A stretch of 64,000 bases of DNA from Streptomyces sp. WMMC500 (GCF_027497195.1 NZ_CP114905.1:6459001-6523000), one strand, 5' to 3'; counted from the first letter of the stretch, positions 37,247 to 45,872 are shown. The notes: a model not told the origin generated them from the sequence alone. Translations and numbers: made by a program.

Positions 37247-37339
37247 GCGCCCGGTCCTTCGCCGGGAGGCTGAGCGGGGATGCCGTGCGCGGCCGGCGTG
37301 GGAGCGGTGGCCGGCCGGCGTTCGGCGTGGCGGGTGCGC

Positions 37340-37987
37340 TCATGCGCCCGACGCGTCCCTCTCCGGGCCGGACCGCCGCGGGGCGGTGATGCGGCGTACG
37401 GATTCGAGGAGCGCGGCACGGTGCTCGTCGAGCCGCTCGGCCGACAGGGGCTGTGTGCCCGCCACGGCCCTCAGCGCGGGCGGCGCGTCCAGCCAGCTCT
37501 CGGTGATGCGCAGCACCACGGCGAAGAGGTCGACGGCGGGGAGGCTGTCGTCGAGGCGGCCCGCACGCTGGGCGGCGGCCACGGCGTCGACCCTGGTCCG
37601 GTAGCTCTCGATCTCGGTCTCGCTCCAGTGGGCGTGCTCGAAGCGGCGCCAGGCCGCCAGCCGGGCCGTCTCGGGGTGGGCGAGCATGTAGTCGAAGCGC
37701 GCGGCCGCGAAGGCGACGAGGTCGCCGTCGGTGAGGGGCGTCTCCTTGAGGAGCTGTCCGATCTCGTGCCGCAGCACGGCCTCGAAGAGCGCTTCCTTGT
37801 CCCCGAAGTAGACGTACAGCAGGCGCTTGTTGGCGCCTGCGCGCTCCGCGATGCGGTCGATGCGGGCCCCGGCCAGCCCGCGCTCGGCGAACTCCGACGT
37901 GGCCGCGGCGAGCAGCACGGCCTTGGTGGCGCGGGAGTTCCGCGGGCGTGGGGGCCGCGGGTGGGTCTCGTCCGACTTCGTAGCCAT
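37340..37987 (-). CDS. TetR-family regulator
   Basis: This 215-residue protein has an N-terminal TetR helix-turn-helix (LAGARIDRIAERAGANKRLLYVYFGDKEALF, about residues 38-68). It is divergent to a three-gene redox operon starting at 38098, with 110 bases between, and upstream of the LtrA gene on the same strand. It probably represses one or both. A small inverted repeat lies in the divergent region. Confidence 0.8.
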   Translation of the reverse strand: MATKSDETHPRPPRPRNSRATKAVLLAAATSEFAERGLAGARIDRIAERAGANKRLLYVYFGDKEALFEAVLRHEIGQLLKETPLTDGDLVAFAAARFDYMLAHPETARLAAWRRFEHAHWSETEIESYRTRVDAVAAAQRAGRLDDSLPAVDLFAVVLRITESWLDAPPALRAVAGTQPLSAERLDEHRAALLESVRRITAPRRSGPERDASGA

Positions 37988-38042
37988 GAGACCCAGGCTA
38001 GCCTAAGTAACCGGCCTTTGACTTATTCGGGCATTCCGGTCT

Positions 38043-38055
38043 ACGGTGTAACCGT
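38043..38055. promoter_or_regulatory. Possible TetR operator
   Basis: ACGGT, gta, ACCGT forms a 5-bp-arm inverted repeat between the divergent TetR gene and aldo/keto reductase operon. It is small and may be chance. Confidence 0.3.
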
Positions 38056-38097
38056 TCAGTTAGATGTGGCTGGACGGCACCGGAAAGGACGGCCCGC

Positions 38098-38964
38098 ATG
38101 ACGACCACCTCCGAGCTCCCGACCTTCACCCTCACCGGCGGTCTGACGCTCACGCGCATGGGATACGGCGCGATGCAGTTGGCCGGTCCCGGCGTCTTCG
38201 GCCCGCCCAGGGATCGCGGCCAGGCGGTCGCCGTCCTGCGCGAGGCGGTCGAGCTGGGCATCACCCATATCGACACCGGTGACTTCTACGGCCCCGCCGT
38301 CGTCAACGAACTGATCCGCGAGGCCCTGCACCCCTACCCCGACGACCTGCACATCGTCACCAAGGTCGGCGCCCGCCGCGACGACCGGGGCGGCTGGATC
38401 CCCTCCCTGGACCCCGCCGACCTCAAGGCCCAGGTCCACGAGAACCTCCGGCACCTCGGCCTGGACGTCCTCGACGTGGTCAACCTGCGCACCGGCTCGC
38501 ACGAGGGCGTCACCGAGGACTCGATCGCCGACCAGTTCGGCGCCCTGGCCGAGCTGCGCGAGCAGGGCCTCGTTCGCCACCTCGGGCTGAGCGGCGTCTC
38601 GGACGCCCAGCTCACCGAGGCGCAGGACATCGCGCCGGTGGTCACCGTGCAGAACCTCTACAACCTCGCCAACCGCGCCGACGACGCCCTGGTCGACCGT
38701 TGCGCGCGCGAGGGCATCGCCTTTGCCGCGTTCTTCCCCCTCGGCGGCTTCAGCCCTCTGCAGTCGCAGACCCTCTCCGACGTCGCCGACCGCCTGGGCG
38801 CATCGTCCCAGCAGGTCGCCCTGGCCTGGCTGCTGCAGCGCTCGCCGTCGACGGTGCTGATCCCCGGCACCTCTTCCGTCGCCCACCTGCGTGAGAACGT
38901 CGCCGCCGTCGACCTCGCCCTGCCCGCGGACGCGATCACGGCACTCGACGCCATCGGCGCCTGA
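38098..38964 (+). CDS. Aldo/keto reductase family oxidoreductase
   Basis: This protein of 288 residues is of the AKR fold: MGYGAMQLAGPGVFGPP at the start, Asp-Tyr in HIDTGDFYGP, and Lys in IVTKVGA. At the usual His position the sequence reads LDVVNLRTG, so the fourth catalytic residue is replaced, as in one actinobacterial AKR subgroup. The end has the usual IPGTSSVAHLRENVAA. Start ATG 38098 follows AAAGGA. It leads an operon with a dehydrogenase and an SDR. Confidence 0.8.
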   Translation: MTTTSELPTFTLTGGLTLTRMGYGAMQLAGPGVFGPPRDRGQAVAVLREAVELGITHIDTGDFYGPAVVNELIREALHPYPDDLHIVTKVGARRDDRGGWIPSLDPADLKAQVHENLRHLGLDVLDVVNLRTGSHEGVTEDSIADQFGALAELREQGLVRHLGLSGVSDAQLTEAQDIAPVVTVQNLYNLANRADDALVDRCAREGIAFAAFFPLGGFSPLQSQTLSDVADRLGASSQQVALAWLLQRSPSTVLIPGTSSVAHLRENVAAVDLALPADAITALDAIGA

Positions 38965-39024
38965 GGAAACCGCCCGTCCGGACCGCGTGAGCAACGCGCC
39001 GGACCCGACGTCAAGGACCGCACC

Positions 39025-39879
39025 ATGCCCGACACCACCATCGCGGACCGGCCGGTCATCGGATTCGTAGGTCTCGGCGATCAGGGCGCGCCCCTCGCGC
39101 AGGCCATCGCGGACGCCGGATTTCCGCTGCACGCCTGGGCCCGGCGCCCCGCCTCACTCGCCGCCCTCGACGGCAGACCGTACTCCGCGCACGAGACGCT
39201 GGCCGACCTGGCCCGCGCCGTCGACGTGGTCGCTCTGTGTCTGCGCGAGGACTCCGACATCCTCGAACTGGTCGAACAGCAAGGGCTGCTGGAGCACATG
39301 CGCCCGGGCTCGGTCCTGGTCAACCACGGCACCGGCCTGCCCGCGACCGCGCACCGCCTGCAGAAACTGGCCGGCCCGTCCGGCATTCACATCGTCGACG
39401 CGCCGGTCAGCGGCGGCCACGCGGTCGCCGTGGCGCGGGAGCTGACGACCATCGCGGGCGGCGACGACGCGGCCCTCCGGCTGGTCACCCCGGTCTTCGA
39501 GAGCTTCTCCAAGCAGGTCATCCATGTCGGGCCGGCCGGTGCGGGCCAGTACGGCAAGTTGTTCAACAACGCCGTCATGATGATGAACCACAAGAACCTG
39601 CTGGACGCCCTCGCCGTCGCCCGGGCACTCGACCTCCCCCTCGCCCCGCTCCTGGACGTCCTTCGCTCCGGCTCCGCCGCAAGCTTCGCGCTGTCCGCCT
39701 TCGGCCCCTCGATCACCGCGCAGAACGCCGACCACCTGCGCGAGCTGGAACTGATCGACATGGACCTGTTCGCCGCCGCCACCGCCGGGAACGCCGGGGA
39801 GGAACGCGACACGGTCGTGGCACGCGCCGCCGCCGGCGCCCGGGGACTTCCCGAACTCACCCGCATGACGGGGAACTGA
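39025..39879 (+). CDS. NAD(P)-dependent beta-hydroxyacid dehydrogenase-like protein
   Basis: This 284-residue protein of the 6-phosphogluconate/3-hydroxyisobutyrate dehydrogenase family has an N-terminal Rossmann motif GFVGLGDQGAPLA, a substrate loop VDAPVSGGHAVA near residue 125, and the catalytic Lys in GAGQYGKLFNNAVM near 175. Members oxidise beta-hydroxy acids or reduce aldehydes, including imine reductases. Gene context suggests a small-molecule redox pathway, but the substrate is not known. Confidence 0.8.
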   Translation: MPDTTIADRPVIGFVGLGDQGAPLAQAIADAGFPLHAWARRPASLAALDGRPYSAHETLADLARAVDVVALCLREDSDILELVEQQGLLEHMRPGSVLVNHGTGLPATAHRLQKLAGPSGIHIVDAPVSGGHAVAVARELTTIAGGDDAALRLVTPVFESFSKQVIHVGPAGAGQYGKLFNNAVMMMNHKNLLDALAVARALDLPLAPLLDVLRSGSAASFALSAFGPSITAQNADHLRELELIDMDLFAAATAGNAGEERDTVVARAAAGARGLPELTRMTGN

Positions 39880-39925
39880 CGCCATGACGCGGGCGACCGG
39901 AACCGCCCCCCACCGAGGAAGCACC

Positions 39926-40858
39926 GTGTCCGACCTCTTCCGCAGTCCCTTTGACCGCCACTCGACCGCCGCGGACGTGATCGCCGGCGTCGACCTCTCG
40001 GGCCGGCGTGCCGTGATCACCGGCGCCACGTCCGGCCTCGGTGTGGAGACGGCCCGCGCGCTGGCGGCTGCCGGCGCCGAGGTCACCCTCGCCGTCCGAC
40101 GCCCCGACGCCGGCGAGGCGGTCGCGGCCGACCTGCGCACCAGGACCGGCAACGACGCCGTTCACGTCGCCCGCGTCGACGTCGCGGACCTGGACTCGGT
40201 CCACGCTTTCACCGCCGCCTGGACCGGCCCCCTGCACATCCTCGTCAACAACGCCGGGATCATGATGCTCCCCGAACTGGAGCGCGGCACCGGCGGCCAC
40301 GAGCAACAGTTCGCCACCAACTACCTGGGACACTTCGCCCTGGCCCGCGGCCTGCACGGCGCGCTTGCCGAGGCCGGTGGGGCACGCGTGGTGACCGTGG
40401 CCTCCAGCGGCCACCTCTTCTCCCCGGTCGTCTTCGACGACGTCGACTACCGCTTCCGCCCGTACGACGCGCTGGGCGCGTACGGCCAGTCCAAGACCGC
40501 CGAAGTGCTGATGGCGGTCGAGGCGGACCGGCGCTGGGCAGGCGACGGGATCAGGTCGAACGCCCTGCACCCCGGTGCCGTCGCCACCAACCTCCAGCGG
40601 CACACCGGCGGGCTGCGGACGCCCGAGCCGTACCGCAAGACCGTCGAGCAGGGCGCGGCCACATCCGTCTTCCTCGCGGCCTCTCCGCTGGTCGCCGACA
40701 TCGGAGGCCGCTACTTCGAGGACGTCAACGAAGCGCCGCGGGTCACGGAACGGCCCACGGAACCGGGCGTGCCCGGGGTGGCGGCCTACGCACTCGATGG
40801 CGCGAACGCCGAGCGCCTGTGGGGGTTCGGTGCCACCGTGCTGAGCCGCCGTCGCTGA
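39926..40858 (+). CDS. Short-chain dehydrogenase/reductase
   Basis: This protein of 310 residues has the classic SDR features: cofactor motif TGATSGLG near residue 33, NNAG near 109, and the catalytic YxxxK in AYGQSKTAEV near 187. The pattern of the C-terminal half is close to WW-domain oxidoreductase/retinol dehydrogenase-like SDRs. I chose GTG 39926 (GAGGAAG upstream, typical N-terminus SDLFRSPFD); ATG 39884, 14 codons earlier, is an alternative. It ends the three-gene redox operon. Confidence 0.85.
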   Translation: MSDLFRSPFDRHSTAADVIAGVDLSGRRAVITGATSGLGVETARALAAAGAEVTLAVRRPDAGEAVAADLRTRTGNDAVHVARVDVADLDSVHAFTAAWTGPLHILVNNAGIMMLPELERGTGGHEQQFATNYLGHFALARGLHGALAEAGGARVVTVASSGHLFSPVVFDDVDYRFRPYDALGAYGQSKTAEVLMAVEADRRWAGDGIRSNALHPGAVATNLQRHTGGLRTPEPYRKTVEQGAATSVFLAASPLVADIGGRYFEDVNEAPRVTERPTEPGVPGVAAYALDGANAERLWGFGATVLSRRR

Positions 40859-41077
40859 GCGTGCGGCATTTCATGGCATTCCCGGGGCGCTTTTCCTTGC
40901 TCCCCTGATAATCGCACTATTGGTCCGCACGAGGGACTTGAGCGCGATTGTTCCGCGCGCCGTGTCGTCGGCGCGCCGCCCTCGTTTCGCATGACGAAGG
41001 TGGGGATTCGGGAGAACGGCCGTCGCTTCGACGGTGAGGAACTCGCTCCGAAGACTCCGTGGCGGAAAGGATGCCAA

Positions 41078-41389
41078 TTGAAGTACGTCAAGTCTGCCGT
41101 GGTCCTGTGCGGTGCCGCTCTGGCGCTCGGCGCGGCGGGCCCGGCGGGCGCAATCGACCCCGGGCTCACCAACCCGGACCTGAGTCTGGACGCCGCGGCC
41201 GCGCAGGCCGTGGAGGGTCTGGTGAACCAGCCCACGACCGAACTGGTGCAGCACAACCTGCCGGTCGACGGGCCGGAGGTCCGAGAAGTCACCCGGCCGG
41301 TCGACGATGCGGCGCACGACGTCATGCGGGACGTCCTGCCACAGGACGTCCTGGCGCCCGCCGGCGTGGAGTCCCTCGGCGGCTCCTGA
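41078..41389 (+). CDS. Small secreted protein near the rodlin gene
   Basis: TTG 41078 behind AAAGGA gives 103 residues with a signal peptide (KYVKSAVVLCGAALALGAAGPAGA) and a mature part rich in Asp, Val and Pro (DPGLTNPDLSLDAAAAQ, LPVDGPEVREVTRPVDD). The signal region resembles that of the rodlin 129 bases downstream. There is no chaplin domain. It may be a co-expressed surface protein of aerial hyphae, which is an inference from position. Confidence 0.6.
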   Translation: MKYVKSAVVLCGAALALGAAGPAGAIDPGLTNPDLSLDAAAAQAVEGLVNQPTTELVQHNLPVDGPEVREVTRPVDDAAHDVMRDVLPQDVLAPAGVESLGGS

Positions 41390-41517
41390 GCGATCGGTTT
41401 CGCTCCGGATGCATCCGATCGTCCGAACGGACGTTTTCGGATAACTCACTCGCGGGTGCGGAGTCTTTTCAGCGTGCCCGCATCGTTGTTCCCTCAGGCG
41501 GAAAAGGAAAGAAAAAC

Positions 41518-41925
41518 ATGAGGAAGTACCTGAAGTCCGCGGCGGTTGCCGTCACCCTGGTCGGCGCCTCGGCGATGGCCGCCCCGCAGGCGCTGGCCGC
41601 CGACGACGGCGACGGTCCGTACGCCAACGGCAACGGCTCGATGCAGGCATACGGCAACACCCAGACGGACGGCTACATGAGCCCGAACATGGCCCTCGTC
41701 AACGGCTCGTTCAACGAGCCCTGCGTCGCGCTGCCGCAGGCCGGCAAGAACGTGAAGGACCTCGTCGGCGTGGTCAACGTCGGCGTGGACGACGTCCTCA
41801 ACCAGAACCAGAACCAGACCTGCGCCAAGAACTCCAGCGCGGACCAGGGCGACGCCCCGCTGTCCCACCTGCTGGACGGCTTCCCGATCCTCTCGGGCAA
41901 CGGCGCGGGCAACGACGCCGGCTGA
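41518..41925 (+). CDS. Rodlin-like protein
   Basis: This 135-residue protein has a signal peptide ending in APQALA and a mature part close to the RdlA/RdlB rodlins of S. coelicolor: NGNGSMQAYGNTQTDGYMSP, then ALVNGSFNEPCVALP, LVGVVNVGVDDVLN and a C-terminal ALSHLLDGF-like helix, ending in SGNGAGNDAG. Rodlins form the paired-rodlet layer on aerial hyphae and spores, organising chaplin fibrils. Two Cys are present (in NEPCVAL and QTCAKN). ATG 41518 follows AAAGGAAAG. A strong terminator follows 27 bases after the stop. S. coelicolor has two rodlin genes; here only this one is seen. Confidence 0.85.
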   Translation: MRKYLKSAAVAVTLVGASAMAAPQALAADDGDGPYANGNGSMQAYGNTQTDGYMSPNMALVNGSFNEPCVALPQAGKNVKDLVGVVNVGVDDVLNQNQNQTCAKNSSADQGDAPLSHLLDGFPILSGNGAGNDAG

Positions 41926-41951
41926 GTCCGGCACCAACGGGGAATCCCGGT

Positions 41952-41992
41952 ACCCGGCCCGGGGCGAGTCGCGTGCTCGCCCCGGGCCGGGT
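41952..41992 (+). terminator. Strong terminator of the rodlin gene
   Basis: A 17-bp perfect stem starting ACCCGGCCCGGGG encloses a 7-base loop. Confidence 0.85.
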
Positions 41993-42064
41993 CCTTGTGC
42001 GGGGCAGGTGCGGGAGTCCACGTACAGGAGTACCCGCACGGGAGTGACGCCCGCGGCGCGCGAA

Positions 42065-42097
42065 GGCGGCCCGCGGAGTGCTTCTCCGCGGGCCGCC
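42065..42097 (-). terminator. Terminator of the minus-strand secreted protein gene
   Basis: A 14-bp perfect stem (GGCGGCCCGCGGAG and complement) with a 5-base loop lies 27 bases beyond the stop at 42124. Confidence 0.8.
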
Positions 42098-42123
42098 CTC
42101 ACCGCTCTGCCAGGCGGCTGTGC

Positions 42124-42594
42124 TCAGCCGACGAGGCCGGCGGCGAACGGGCCGACCGTCGGCAGCTCCTGCAGGGACGCGCCCTCGGCCAGCGGGCCGG
42201 TGACCGCCGCGGTGCTCACCGGCGCACCGTTCTCGCCGATCTGCGTGCCGACCGAGTTGTCCAGCGGGTCGGAGCCGGTCTTGGCCATCGGGTTGAGCTG
42301 GAGGTCGGTCAGCGGCGCGAGCGCCGTGCGCCTGGCCGTGTCCGCACCCCGGTTGACGCCGGCCAGAGCAGCATTGACCTCGTCGGTGTCGATCTCGTTG
42401 TTCTCGCCGACCTTGATCTTGTCCAGCGTGTCCACCGCGTCGGGCAGCCTGCCCGCGAGGCCGTCCGCGGGTGCCGCGGCGGCCCCCGCGGCTCCGCCGG
42501 CCGCGAGCGCGGAGCCCGCCGCCGCCGTGATCAGGCCGGCGCGCAGCAGGGCGCGCTGCGTACGGGAGGGGATTCGGGAGGCGTGCTGGCCCAT
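42124..42594 (-). CDS. Hypothetical secreted protein
   Basis: This 156-residue protein has an N-terminal Arg-rich signal peptide (RTQRALLRAGLITAAAGSALAAGGAAGAAAA). The mature part contains LPDAVDTLDKIKVGENNEIDTDEV and a C-terminal PLAEGASLQELPTVGPFAAGLV. I do not recognise the family. It converges with the rodlin gene. ATG 42594 is the likely start; 42636 gives an N-terminal extension. Confidence 0.65.
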   Translation of the reverse strand: MGQHASRIPSRTQRALLRAGLITAAAGSALAAGGAAGAAAAPADGLAGRLPDAVDTLDKIKVGENNEIDTDEVNAALAGVNRGADTARRTALAPLTDLQLNPMAKTGSDPLDNSVGTQIGENGAPVSTAAVTGPLAEGASLQELPTVGPFAAGLVG

Positions 42595-42771
42595 GGTCAC
42601 CACCAGTGAGTAAAACGACACTTTCAGTGGCATGCTTCCACAAACCCCTGGATTACTGAAAATCCTCCCTTGCGCCTCACTGTGCGCATCCGCCTCAACT
42701 GTTTTGTGAATACGCTGTGACCTCCGGTTATCCGGTTGCCGGGGTGCTCCGAAGCCCGTAAACATGGCCCG

Positions 42772-43326
42772 ATGCCGCAATTGACCACCCCCCACGTTCG
42801 ATTCCGGGCCTCCTTCGCCGGGGCGATGAAGGAGTTCGAGGCCGAGGGCAGGGGCACGGTCGGCGACGACACGTCCATCGGTCAGGACCTCCGCCGCTGG
42901 CGCCGGCGCTGGCACGACCCCGCGGTCTTCGACTCGTACGTCGCGGGGCTGCGCGCCGAGGCCGACGAGACGATCCCGATGATCCGCCCGGGCTGGGTGC
43001 ACTGCACCACGCTCTGGTACGGGGACGGCGACACCTATCTCGGCCGGATCGCCATCCGGCACTCCCTCACCGACTGGCTGCGCGAGCAGGGCGGCCACAT
43101 CGGCTACGACGTCCGCCCCTCCGCCCGCCGCCGCGGGCACGCCACCGCTATGCTGCGCGACGCGCTGCCCGTGGCCCGGGACCTGGGCCTGGCGGAGGTG
43201 CTGGTGACGTGCGACCACGACAACGTCGGATCGCGGAAGGTCATCGAGGCCAACGGGGGAGTGTTCGAGGACCGGCGGGGGCTGAAGTTGCGGTACTGGG
43301 TCGCCACGGGGGCGGCACGGGCGTAG
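42772..43326 (+). CDS. GNAT family N-acetyltransferase
   Basis: This 184-residue protein has the acetyl-CoA-binding motif region (ARRRGHATAMLRDALPVARDLG, residues about 119-140) and the closing strand CDHDNVGSRKVIEANGG. The N-terminal half has GDTYLGRIAIRHSLTDWL, a GNAT beta sheet. The acceptor substrate is unknown. ATG 42772 has no clear ribosome binding site and may be leaderless (TAAACA lies upstream). Confidence 0.8.
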   Translation: MPQLTTPHVRFRASFAGAMKEFEAEGRGTVGDDTSIGQDLRRWRRRWHDPAVFDSYVAGLRAEADETIPMIRPGWVHCTTLWYGDGDTYLGRIAIRHSLTDWLREQGGHIGYDVRPSARRRGHATAMLRDALPVARDLGLAEVLVTCDHDNVGSRKVIEANGGVFEDRRGLKLRYWVATGAARA

Positions 43327-43363
43327 CGGCGCAGGGGGATGTCCGCACGGGCGGACGAGGGGG

Positions 43364-44686
43364 ATGAGGGCCGTGGCCCAGGAACGGGGACGGGAACAGG
43401 ACCGGGAACGGTACGGATCGGCGGCGCCCGGCGGCGGTGGCTGTCTCGCGGCGCCGGTCCGGTGGACTGTGCTGATCCTGGTGGTGCCGGTTCGGGCCGC
43501 GTGGGACGTGCTCGTGGCCGCCGCCAAGGGGCTCGGTGCCGGGCTCGCGTGGCTGGGCGGCAAGCTGGTGGCCGCGCCGGTGGTGTGGCTGTACGGGCGG
43601 GTGCTGGCGCCGGTGGGCCGGGGTGTGGTGTGGCTGTTGCGGGCCGCCGGGGCGGGGGTGGCCTGGGTGTGGCGGTGGGTCGTCGTCGCGCCGGTGGTGT
43701 GGGTGTGGCGGTGGCTGGTCGTGGCGCCGGCGTCCCTGATCTGGTCGTACGTCCTGACCCCGCTCGGCCGCGGTCTGCTCTGGCTGCTGCGCGGCCTCGT
43801 CATCGCCCCCGCGACCGCGGTCCACCGCTACGTCCTGCGCCCCGCCGGCACCGCCGTGACCTGGCTGTTCCGTACCACGGTCCGCCTCGTGGCGGCCGGC
43901 GGGCGGGCCACCGGCGCCGGCGGCAGGTGGCTGGCGTACACGCTCGTCGTCGCGCCGGCGTCGTGGACGTACCGCCGGGTGCTGACGCCCGTCGGGCACG
44001 GCGTGGCGTGGACGCTGCGCGCGACCGGCCGCGGCATCGCCGCCGCCGGGCGCGGAACCGCCGCGGGGGTCGCGTGGCTGTGGCGGTGGGTCGTCGTGGC
44101 GCCGGCGGTGTGGCTGTACGGGCGGGTGCTGGCGCCGGTGGGCCGGGGTGTGGTGTGGCTGGTGCGGGCCGCCGGGGCGGGGGTGGCCTGGCTGTGGCGG
44201 TGGGTCGTCGTCGCGCCGGTGGTGTGGGTGTGGCGGTGGCTGGTCGTGGCGCCGGCGTCCCTGCTCTGGTCGTACGCCCTGAAGCCGCTCGGTCTCGGCC
44301 TGGTGTGGCTGGCCTTGGGGTTCGTCACCGTCGTCGGCTGGGTGCTGCGCACGCTTCTCGCCCCCTTCCGCCTTCTCTGGCGCCACGTCCTCGCTCCCGC
44401 GTGGGCCGCCGCGGGGCGCTTCACCCGGTGGCTCTGGAACGCCACCGCCCGGCCCGCGGGCCGGGCCGTCCGCGACGCCTGGCGCGCCGCGCGGGACGCC
44501 GTCGCCGCGGCGCGCGCGACGGCCCGCCGCACCCGCATGGAGCTGCGCAGCGCCCTGTTCGGCGCCCCGGACAAGCCCGCGCGTGAGGCGGCGCCGCCCG
44601 CCCCCGAGCCGTTGCCGGTGGCCGCCCCGGCACCCGCCGTGGACCTGCAGAAGCACGTGCCGCGGGGCGGCGGCCGGCACCGCTGA
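43364..44686 (+). CDS. Trp-rich repetitive membrane protein
   Basis: This protein of 440 residues consists largely of repeated units rich in Trp, Val, Leu, Gly and Arg: APVVWLYGRVLAPVGRGVVW, then VWRWVVVAPVVWVWRWLVVA and ASLIWSY. The Ala-Pro-containing repeat of about 13-20 residues occurs many times, and two large copies are nearly identical at DNA level. The N-terminal 30 residues are charged. The C-terminal 80 are Arg/Ala-rich, then Pro-rich. The hydrophobic stretches are short and carry Arg, so they may be amphipathic membrane helices. The family is unknown to me. Frame use of Trp codons (tgg) is extreme. Confidence 0.6.
   Translation: MRAVAQERGREQDRERYGSAAPGGGGCLAAPVRWTVLILVVPVRAAWDVLVAAAKGLGAGLAWLGGKLVAAPVVWLYGRVLAPVGRGVVWLLRAAGAGVAWVWRWVVVAPVVWVWRWLVVAPASLIWSYVLTPLGRGLLWLLRGLVIAPATAVHRYVLRPAGTAVTWLFRTTVRLVAAGGRATGAGGRWLAYTLVVAPASWTYRRVLTPVGHGVAWTLRATGRGIAAAGRGTAAGVAWLWRWVVVAPAVWLYGRVLAPVGRGVVWLVRAAGAGVAWLWRWVVVAPVVWVWRWLVVAPASLLWSYALKPLGLGLVWLALGFVTVVGWVLRTLLAPFRLLWRHVLAPAWAAAGRFTRWLWNATARPAGRAVRDAWRAARDAVAAARATARRTRMELRSALFGAPDKPAREAAPPAPEPLPVAAPAPAVDLQKHVPRGGGRHR
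43583..43751 (+). repeat. Internal direct repeat, copy 1
   Basis: About 169 bp nearly identical (three or so differences seen) to 44108-44276, offset 525 bp, within the Trp-rich gene. The offset is a multiple of three, so the frame is kept. Confidence 0.75.
44108..44276 (+). repeat. Internal direct repeat, copy 2
   Basis: Second copy of the 43583-43751 repeat; long identity suggests recent duplication or gene conversion inside the gene. Confidence 0.75.
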
Positions 44687-44780
44687 CCGCCTCCTGTGCA
44701 GGCCCGCCGCTGCCCAACGCGGCGCGTGTACGACGCACATGAATGTCCGACGGAGCGGAGCCGCCGGAAGGGCGGGCACG

Positions 44781-44786
44781 TACGCT
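44781..44786 (+). promoter_or_regulatory. Candidate -10 box upstream of the TIGR03936 gene
   Basis: TACGCT fits TANNNT; a leader of about 75 bases would precede the gene at 44868. Confidence 0.35.
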
Positions 44787-44867
44787 GGGGACAGGACAAG
44801 CTCACGAACGAAGGACTGAACGACTCTGGGCAAGCGACAGCCCGAAGGCCCGCCGCCCGCACCGCCG

Positions 44868-45650
44868 GTGCAGCGCATCCGACTCCGCTACACCAAGCGC
44901 GGCCGCCTCCGGTTCAACAGCCACCGCGACTTCCAGCGCGCTTTCGAGCGGGCGCTGCGCCGCGCGGAGGTGCCCATGGCGTACTCCGCCGGCTTCACCC
45001 CCCACCCCAAGGTCTCGTACGCGAACGCCGCTCCGACGGGCACCGCGAGCGAGGCCGAGTACCTGGAGATCGCGCTCGCCGAGGCCCGGGACCCGGAGCT
45101 GCTGCGCGCGCTGCTCGACGAGTCCTTGCCCGCCGGTCTCGACGTCGTCGACGCCGTCGAGGCCCGCGCTCCGGGGCTCGCCGACCGGCTGGGGGCGTCG
45201 GTGTGGGAGCTGGTGCTCGACGGCGTGCCGCCCGCCACGGCGGAGGAGGCGGTCCGCGCCTTCCTCGCCGCGGAGACGGTCGAGGTGGAACGGCAGACGA
45301 AGAAGGGGATGAGAACCTTCGACACGCGCGGCGCCGTGGCCGCGCTCGACGTGCTCCCTGCCGGGGGCGATAGGCCGCAGGCGGGTCCTTGTGCGATACT
45401 GCGGCTGGTAGTGCGGCACCTGACACCTGCCGTACGACCCGACGACGTCCTGTCCGGCCTGCGAGTCGCGGCTGACCTGGCGCCGCCGGTCCCGGCAGCG
45501 GTGACCAGGCTGGCGCAGGGGCCGCTCGACGCGGAGACCGGCACGGTGACCGATCCGCTTGCGCCGGACCGCGACGATGCCACGGCCCTTGCCGCCACAC
45601 CGCGGGCCGCGAGCGGAGCCCCGCCCACGGCGGGGGACGGCACCGGGTAG
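44868..45650 (+). CDS. TIGR03936 (DUF2344) radical SAM-linked protein
   Basis: This 260-residue protein opens with QRIRLRYTKRGRLRFNSHRDFQRAFERALRR and AEVPMAYSAGFTPHPKVSYA, the signature of TIGR03936. The family occurs beside or fused to the TIGR03960 radical SAM protein and upstream of RNase E/G genes. I used GTG 44868. The frame continues upstream for 16 codons (GKRQPEGPPPAPP) without ATG or GTG, so a start at CTG 44826 behind GAAGGAC is conceivable. Its partner lies 25 kb away because of the inserted element and accessory genes. Confidence 0.85.
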   Translation: MQRIRLRYTKRGRLRFNSHRDFQRAFERALRRAEVPMAYSAGFTPHPKVSYANAAPTGTASEAEYLEIALAEARDPELLRALLDESLPAGLDVVDAVEARAPGLADRLGASVWELVLDGVPPATAEEAVRAFLAAETVEVERQTKKGMRTFDTRGAVAALDVLPAGGDRPQAGPCAILRLVVRHLTPAVRPDDVLSGLRVAADLAPPVPAAVTRLAQGPLDAETGTVTDPLAPDRDDATALAATPRAASGAPPTAGDGTG

Positions 45651-45723
45651 GGACGGTGTCGAAGCGCCGCCGGTGGACGAGGGAGCCACCCCGGACCCGG
45701 CAGGCGCATGGACCAGCAGACTT

Positions 45724-45756
45724 TCGCCGGTCCGCCTGAGGAGGCGGGCCCGGCGA
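45724..45756 (+). other. Imperfect hairpin in the rne leader
   Basis: TCGCCGG-tCCGCCT and AGGCGG-gcCCGGCGA pair around GAGG, about 115 bases before the RNase E/G start. It may be an RNA structure in the 5' leader or chance in GC-rich DNA. Confidence 0.3.
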
Positions 45757-45872
45757 GCGAGACAAGAGCCCTCGCGCGGCGCATACGTCCCGGGCGGTGG
45801 CCCTGTGCACGGCACGGGCGCCGCCGCCGTACGGGGGGTGGCGCCCGGGGGCGTGACGGGAGAACCGCCCGC

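Noticed and set aside
36257..37273. Plus-strand frame over the LtrA gene
   Set aside because: The minus strand has a clear LtrA protein with membrane helices; this frame is low-complexity Gly/Asp/Glu/Ala.
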